Below are positions 56,001 to 62,000 of a DNA stretch of 64,000 nucleotides, one piece after another (the first letter of the stretch is position 1; each line of letters starts with the position of its first letter). The stretch comes from Nereocystis luetkeana. Lineage: Eukaryota > Sar > Phaeophyceae > Laminariales > Laminariaceae. The notes beneath the pieces were generated by a model. It saw only the letters and a list, made by a program, of their open reading frames with translations, did no database searches and was not told where the DNA came from. The stretch lies in NCBI GenBank assembly GCA_031213475.1, contig JARUPZ010000021.1, positions 4,130,438 through 4,194,437 of the forward strand, read 5' to 3'. Made by a program: the position numbers and the translations under genes.

Positions 56001-59000
56001 CTTGTGAAGGTCTTTCCCTTTTTCTTGAACGTATTTCGCGTTTGGCCCCCCTTTCCGGTGTCTAGAAACTCAGCCCGACAGGCTCGAACCATGTGCCATG
56101 TATCTACGAGGAAAGCGTACTTTTTTGTGTGCTGTACTTATTATCCCCTGTCGGGCTCAATTGAGGGAAAATGGTAAGGACGGCTACAGTACTATTAATG
56201 TCAACCACACGAGACAGCCCACGGCTATCGCGCACGTGGGGTGTGGCGAAATTTTGTGTCTTGTGCATCGGCCCTACAGAGCCAGGAGCTGTTCTACAGA
56301 CGTGCGCGCGCAACTGCTGTAGGAATGCACTGGTGTCCTGACTTTTATTGCAGCACACTGGCTGTGAACAGGCGAGAGCTATTTGACAAGACAGCGCGCC
56401 TCAGGTTTTTTGTTGTCGCTTGGCCCGGGCCCCCCGAACACGCTTCGCCTGGGCTTAAGAAAAGTCGAAGTTGGTCCCGGGGCTGTTTTTGCTTGTGTTT
56501 CAATCGTTTGTTTTGAATTCAAGCTCTCTGGACAAACCGTAGTCACAGGTGTCTTCCCTACCCCCCCCCCCTCCGCCCCGGTGATTGCCTTCATTTTTAT
56601 CCGCAGAGGTGTCTTCAGCTTTTCCATTGCTAGTCGACGTTCTTCGAATCTTGCGCTTGTTTGATATTTTACCATAATGGTGATCACGATTCATTTTTTT
56701 GTTTCGGGGCGCACAGGTTTCGATGAAGATGGGAGGCATTGCAGAGAGCGTCGCGAGCGGGAGCGAGGGCGTGGTGCAACGGCTGGTTTTGGCCTCCGAG
56801 GCAACGACGAAAACCATCGAGGTATGTACACATTCACGGCTGGATGATATCGGGATGAATCGAGAAGCTTAGCGCACTCCTTGGTGTATGTACGTTTTCT
56901 GTTTTTGTTTTTTGTTTTGTTCAGACGACGGACGGTCCTACAGTATGTACACAATTTCGTTTTTTTTAGTTTGTTGGCCTGTTCGGGACCCCCCTCTTTA
57001 AAGGCATAGCGACCAGAATAATGGTTGGTAAATTTGTTGTTTACTGTAGTCAACCATCCACGAGTTTTGTGGGCGCCGAGAAGCACGGGTAGAAGAATGT
57101 TATTGCACATGTAGTGCCTAGTCAACCATCCACGCGTGTTGTGGGTGCCGAGCAGCACGGGTAGAAGCACGTTAATGCACGCGTGGTGCCGTACGACTCC
57201 TTCATTTCAACCGCTGTTACTCGGGCACCAACCATTGTATCGTCCCTCAATCGTGCAGTGGCCGTTGCTGCTGTAACTGTCATTTTTTCCCATGATGTTT
57301 CGCCTTTTGAAGTCCCCCGAAGAGGAGGGTTAATAGCTTCTCCAAACACGCCACAACCTTGGGGGGGGGGTCGGACCGTCTGCTTCGTTTTCACGCCTCA
57401 GCTTTGATCTATTTGTTTTGTCTTTTGTTCTTGGTCGACGTGGTCGATGTTTTTTTGATCGGTTTAGTTCGCCGCAAGAGCCAAGCCGTCCGGGGTTATG
57501 GCCGCACAAACGCCACCGAGGGGCATGTGGAAACACGACACATGCAATAATGCCAGGTGGAAACACCATCAGTTTAACGCACATACCGCCTTTGTTTCTG
57601 TTGTTGATGGTTTTTTCTTCCCGTTATTTTTTTTGTCGTTATCCGCATGCATGAGCATGAGTGTTACTCGTACCGAAGGGGTGGTATAGTATCGGTGAAT
57701 TTAATCACCTCATGCATTGAATTTGTATGATATCGGTATGAACTAATTGGCTTTTTTTTCCAAGGAGACGATAGATGACTTTTTTCCTACATACCATCAC
57801 GTACTATTACGAGGGGCCATAGTATAAAGAACCAAATATTGTTGGTAAAAATAGGGAAATTTATAGGTTTTTGTCCATACCATAGGTCCTATTAACTATG
57901 GTTCCCCGTAGTAGAAACACGTACCAGGTACAAGGGTAGTTTTTTTTTTTTCGTTTTGTCTCGTTCAGAGTATTTGTTTTCTTTCTCACACCGCTTCTCT
58001 CTTTGCCTTGTGCTGCGTTCACATCGGGCAACTTGATTGACCGACCGCGTTTACCCTCTTCAGGAGCAGCAGGCAGGTGCCACTTCGTTCGTGGCGTCCA
58101 CCGCGGCCCTCTCGGAGAGCGTCGCGGCAGGGGCAACGCGCTCGGCAGCCATGTCCGGCGACGCGAGCTCGGCGCTCGAGGTAACCAAACACCGCGACCC
58201 TAGAAATGAGGGTGCATAGCATTCAGATTCAAATATGCTGCGTGAACACAAGGAGATGAGTAGGGTTTGTCACAGTATATACTGGCAGTAGTAATCTCCT
58301 GCCAGTAATAACCTAGTGATTGACGTGGCCAGTATATTCGCCAGTACTTCATGTCGCATACGAATGGAAACCCACTAAAAGCGTTTCGGGAGCGGAGAGT
58401 AGAGAGGACAGCCTGCAGTATACAGTTGCAAGCCTATACACTGATTGTTCTTGACGTCAGCATAGTCGCTAATGGCTGAGTCTGCCAGAGCCCAGCCCTA
58501 TGGATCCCGGATACATAGCTTTTGGGTCCGGCGAGAGTTACAATTTTCACGCCCCCTCTCAGGGCAAACCCAACCCCTATTCCTTGACATTGGATCAAGC
58601 ATCACTGTGGACCGGGAGAAAAGGACCGCTTCGTCTTGAGATTCCCGTCGAAGCCGCTCCTTAAGGTTCTGCTCCAGAGTGGAATGACGTAAGATAACGG
58701 GGGAAGAGAGAGAGCAAACCGCCAAGCGACACACACGTGCACGAGCACGGATTAGGTCTCGACGCGATTTTGTTTCCGATGCCGCCACCGTTTTCGTTTT
58801 ATCTGGAATTCGAAAATTTTGTTTCCGATGCCCGCGGACCCGGCCCGTGATGTTTCGAAATTTTCCTGTCCCGACCCGCGGATGGGGTCATGACCCGAGA
58901 AGGGCCCTGATATTTTCTCGCTGTTGCGCCACTGCCGAGGAACGTCATGTCGTGAACATTTGTCAGAAATTGGCGGAATAACGCCTCCAACCGCGTCCTT

Positions 59001-62000
59001 CGTCTCTGTTCTTGCAACAGGCGCCACTCACTCACCCCCGTGCAAGCGACAATCCGCCCCGGTGTACCAAGAAAACGTCCCCTCCCTGCTTCAACCTTCA
59101 ACCCCCCCCCTCCCGTCTTATTGTTTCAACAGCTGCCCTAAATCCGCGTGCTTTCAAACCGTAATCCCTCCCCATGACGCAGAAAAACCTCGCCGCTGTA
59201 TCCGAGGCCGTCGATGGTACGGCACGAGCCTGCACAGCTTCTGCCAAGACCTTGGCCGCCTGCAACATGGAGGCAACCGAAAACGTTTCGGCCCGGGCTT
59301 CCCGCGCAAATGAGGACGCAGCTGGGCGCGGCGAAACCACAATGGCAGAGGTGGGCGGGTGGGGGGGGGGAGGCTTTTTTCATTGAGCGCATATTTTTGC
59401 TGTGCGTGTTTTGTCGTCGATTACGCTAGAGTGTTTTTTTTTCGCTTTGGAATGTTACGATCAGGGAGGCTGATGGAGTGAAAATGTGTTTGTCGTGTTT
59501 GGTTTTTGAAAGTGTTTCGGTGTTAGTTTCGATTATTTATCAACAGTCAATATTACAGTAGTACCTGGTACTGTACAGTGAGAATATTGCATCCTACTTG
59601 TGTCGTAAAGCACCACACAGGGACGTTACCTTTTGTCTTGAAACTAATGAGTAAGTGCTGGTTATAGCTTAAGCTTAATGTCGATCACTCTTAAACATCC
59701 TCAAAACACCAACTATGAACTTCTAAGACTGCAGTCCCGTTTTGGGGGCAAACCCCTTATAATTTGAGCGGTTTGCCCCCAGAATGGGACCTCAGTGCTA
59801 AATGGGTTAATACCACTCTGGACGTAAGTAGAAGGACTGCTTCGTCTTTTCTTATTTAAGGATAAATGGCCCATCTATCTCTGCGTAGAGATATTGTCAT
59901 TGTGGTTTCTTCCTGCCTCTCACTATTCATAGCGTATAGCACAACCTTCCATCCATCATGATGAACGGCTCGAACAGTGTAAGATTTTGTTTTCGGTTCG
60001 ATTCGTTTCTTCTCGTTTTTTTGTTTTCGCTCTCCCTTCTTTTTCTCACAGTAACCCATCTCCAGAAGCTAGAATACTTCGTTATCACCAAGGCAGGCTC
60101 CAAAAAATTCTGGAGTGGTAAAAATACCGCTGGAGAATCAGAAAATAAAACGAAACCGAGGGGCAAATCGTGCGCTCCAGGCAGTACTGAAAACGAAAAT
60201 TTGAGGCTTCCGGTAAATTTGACGTTCAATTTTCCTCCAGCCTCCGTCGGGCGGTTTAGGCCTCGTCATCCATTCTTCCTCCCAACGCACTTCAACGTTT
60301 TCCTGTGACCTGGACAGGTGTCGACACTGGCGACGGCTGTAAACAGCCTGGAGTCGAAGCACTCGTCTGCTATGGAGGTGTGCGTGGCGCACATAGACGA
60401 GCACGTGCAAGAGGCGTGTCTTGAGCGGGAACCGTCTGGGGGAACCCCGGAGAAGAAGTCGTACCCTCGTCCCGAGACGTTCAGGTGAGCTCGAGAGCCA
60501 GCGGCTTTTGCGCAAATGCCTGCTGGGTAAGGGGTCAACCTACGTAACACTCGAGTGGTTTGCGCAAATGCCTGCTAGGAAAGGGGACAACCTACGTGAA
60601 ACTCGAGTGGTTTGCCCCCAAAATGGAACAGCTACAGTCGCGAAAGGGCACATTTTGATGAGGCCCCTCACTTGATTGCGGTAAAGGATCTCTGTACCTC
60701 CACCCGAAACCTGATTTTCGACCCCCCCCGAAACCTGATTTCCGACCACCCGAAACCTGAATCTCGTGGGGGAACAAATGTGCAGCAGGCCAATGAATAA
60801 TATATGCCTTGGGGCCTGGGTATCTCTTTTTTTAAGTCTAATTCCAAGTCGTGTAAAGCCGACGACGGGATGACGGGGGAGGGTAGTGTTTCGGGACCGA
60901 ATATGTTTGGTGGAAATGGTGGAATGTGTAGGTTGCTGGGCCTATCCTGGGGTCCTCATCTCATTGCTATGGCCCCGGGCAATAGAGCTGCTGTTACGGG
61001 GGGCCATAGTAAATAGGATCAAATGGTAAATATTGTAAGTAAAAACATCGACATGTATCGGTGTTCGTGTGTACCGTAGGTCCTATTTACTGTGGTCCCC
61101 CGTAATAGTCGGCGGGATTTCACGACTACCATCTAGTCGGTAGGTGCCGTCAGCCGACTACCTGGCTTCAGTCGGCAGCGTAGTCGGCTGGCGAAGCCAG
61201 CTGATTGGCCAGCCGGCTTCCTTTGCCGACTGCGTGAATCGAGCGAAAAACAAATCAGCCCTCCCTACCCGGTTGATCCTACTATAAATATGAATTCTAC
61301 GCAGTCCTTATATTTCCGCCCATCGTGGTAGGCACCAGTTTTAGTTGTTGTGAGGAGGGTGACTAGTACATGTATATACCAGGTTACAGGTACTATTAAT
61401 AGTATATGTACCAGTACTTACACTGGAAAATATTATATACCACTGTGTTCGTAATATAAGGAACTTTTATACTATAGTATGAAGACAAGGCTGTCCTTAT
61501 CTTTACGCTCAGAGTGGTAGGCACCAGTTTTTTGTTGTGAGGGGAGTGACCAGTATATATAGGTACCAGGTTACAGGTACCAGTATATGTACCAGTATTT
61601 ACACTGGGACATATATACCACTCTGGGTGTAAATATAAGGGCGTTTCTGACATTGATTTGAAGACCAAGCTGTCCTTATACTTACGCATAGAGTGGCGAG
61701 ACACCAGTTTTTGTTGTGAGGGGAGTGACCAGTATATATAGATACCAGCTTACAGGTACCAGTATATGTACCAGTGTTTACACGTACCAGTGTTTACACT
61801 GGAACATAATTACCACTGTGGGCGTAAATACAAGGGCCTTTTATTCATTAATACGAAAACCAACCGGTTCTCATATTTACTCCCCGAATGGTACAATTTT
61901 GGACCTTCAGTAAAATCGGAGAGTCGGCACCTCCGGGAAACGACTAACTATCATTCCGACTATAACAATAAACAAGCTTGTGACTTAAGTCGTGCCGACT

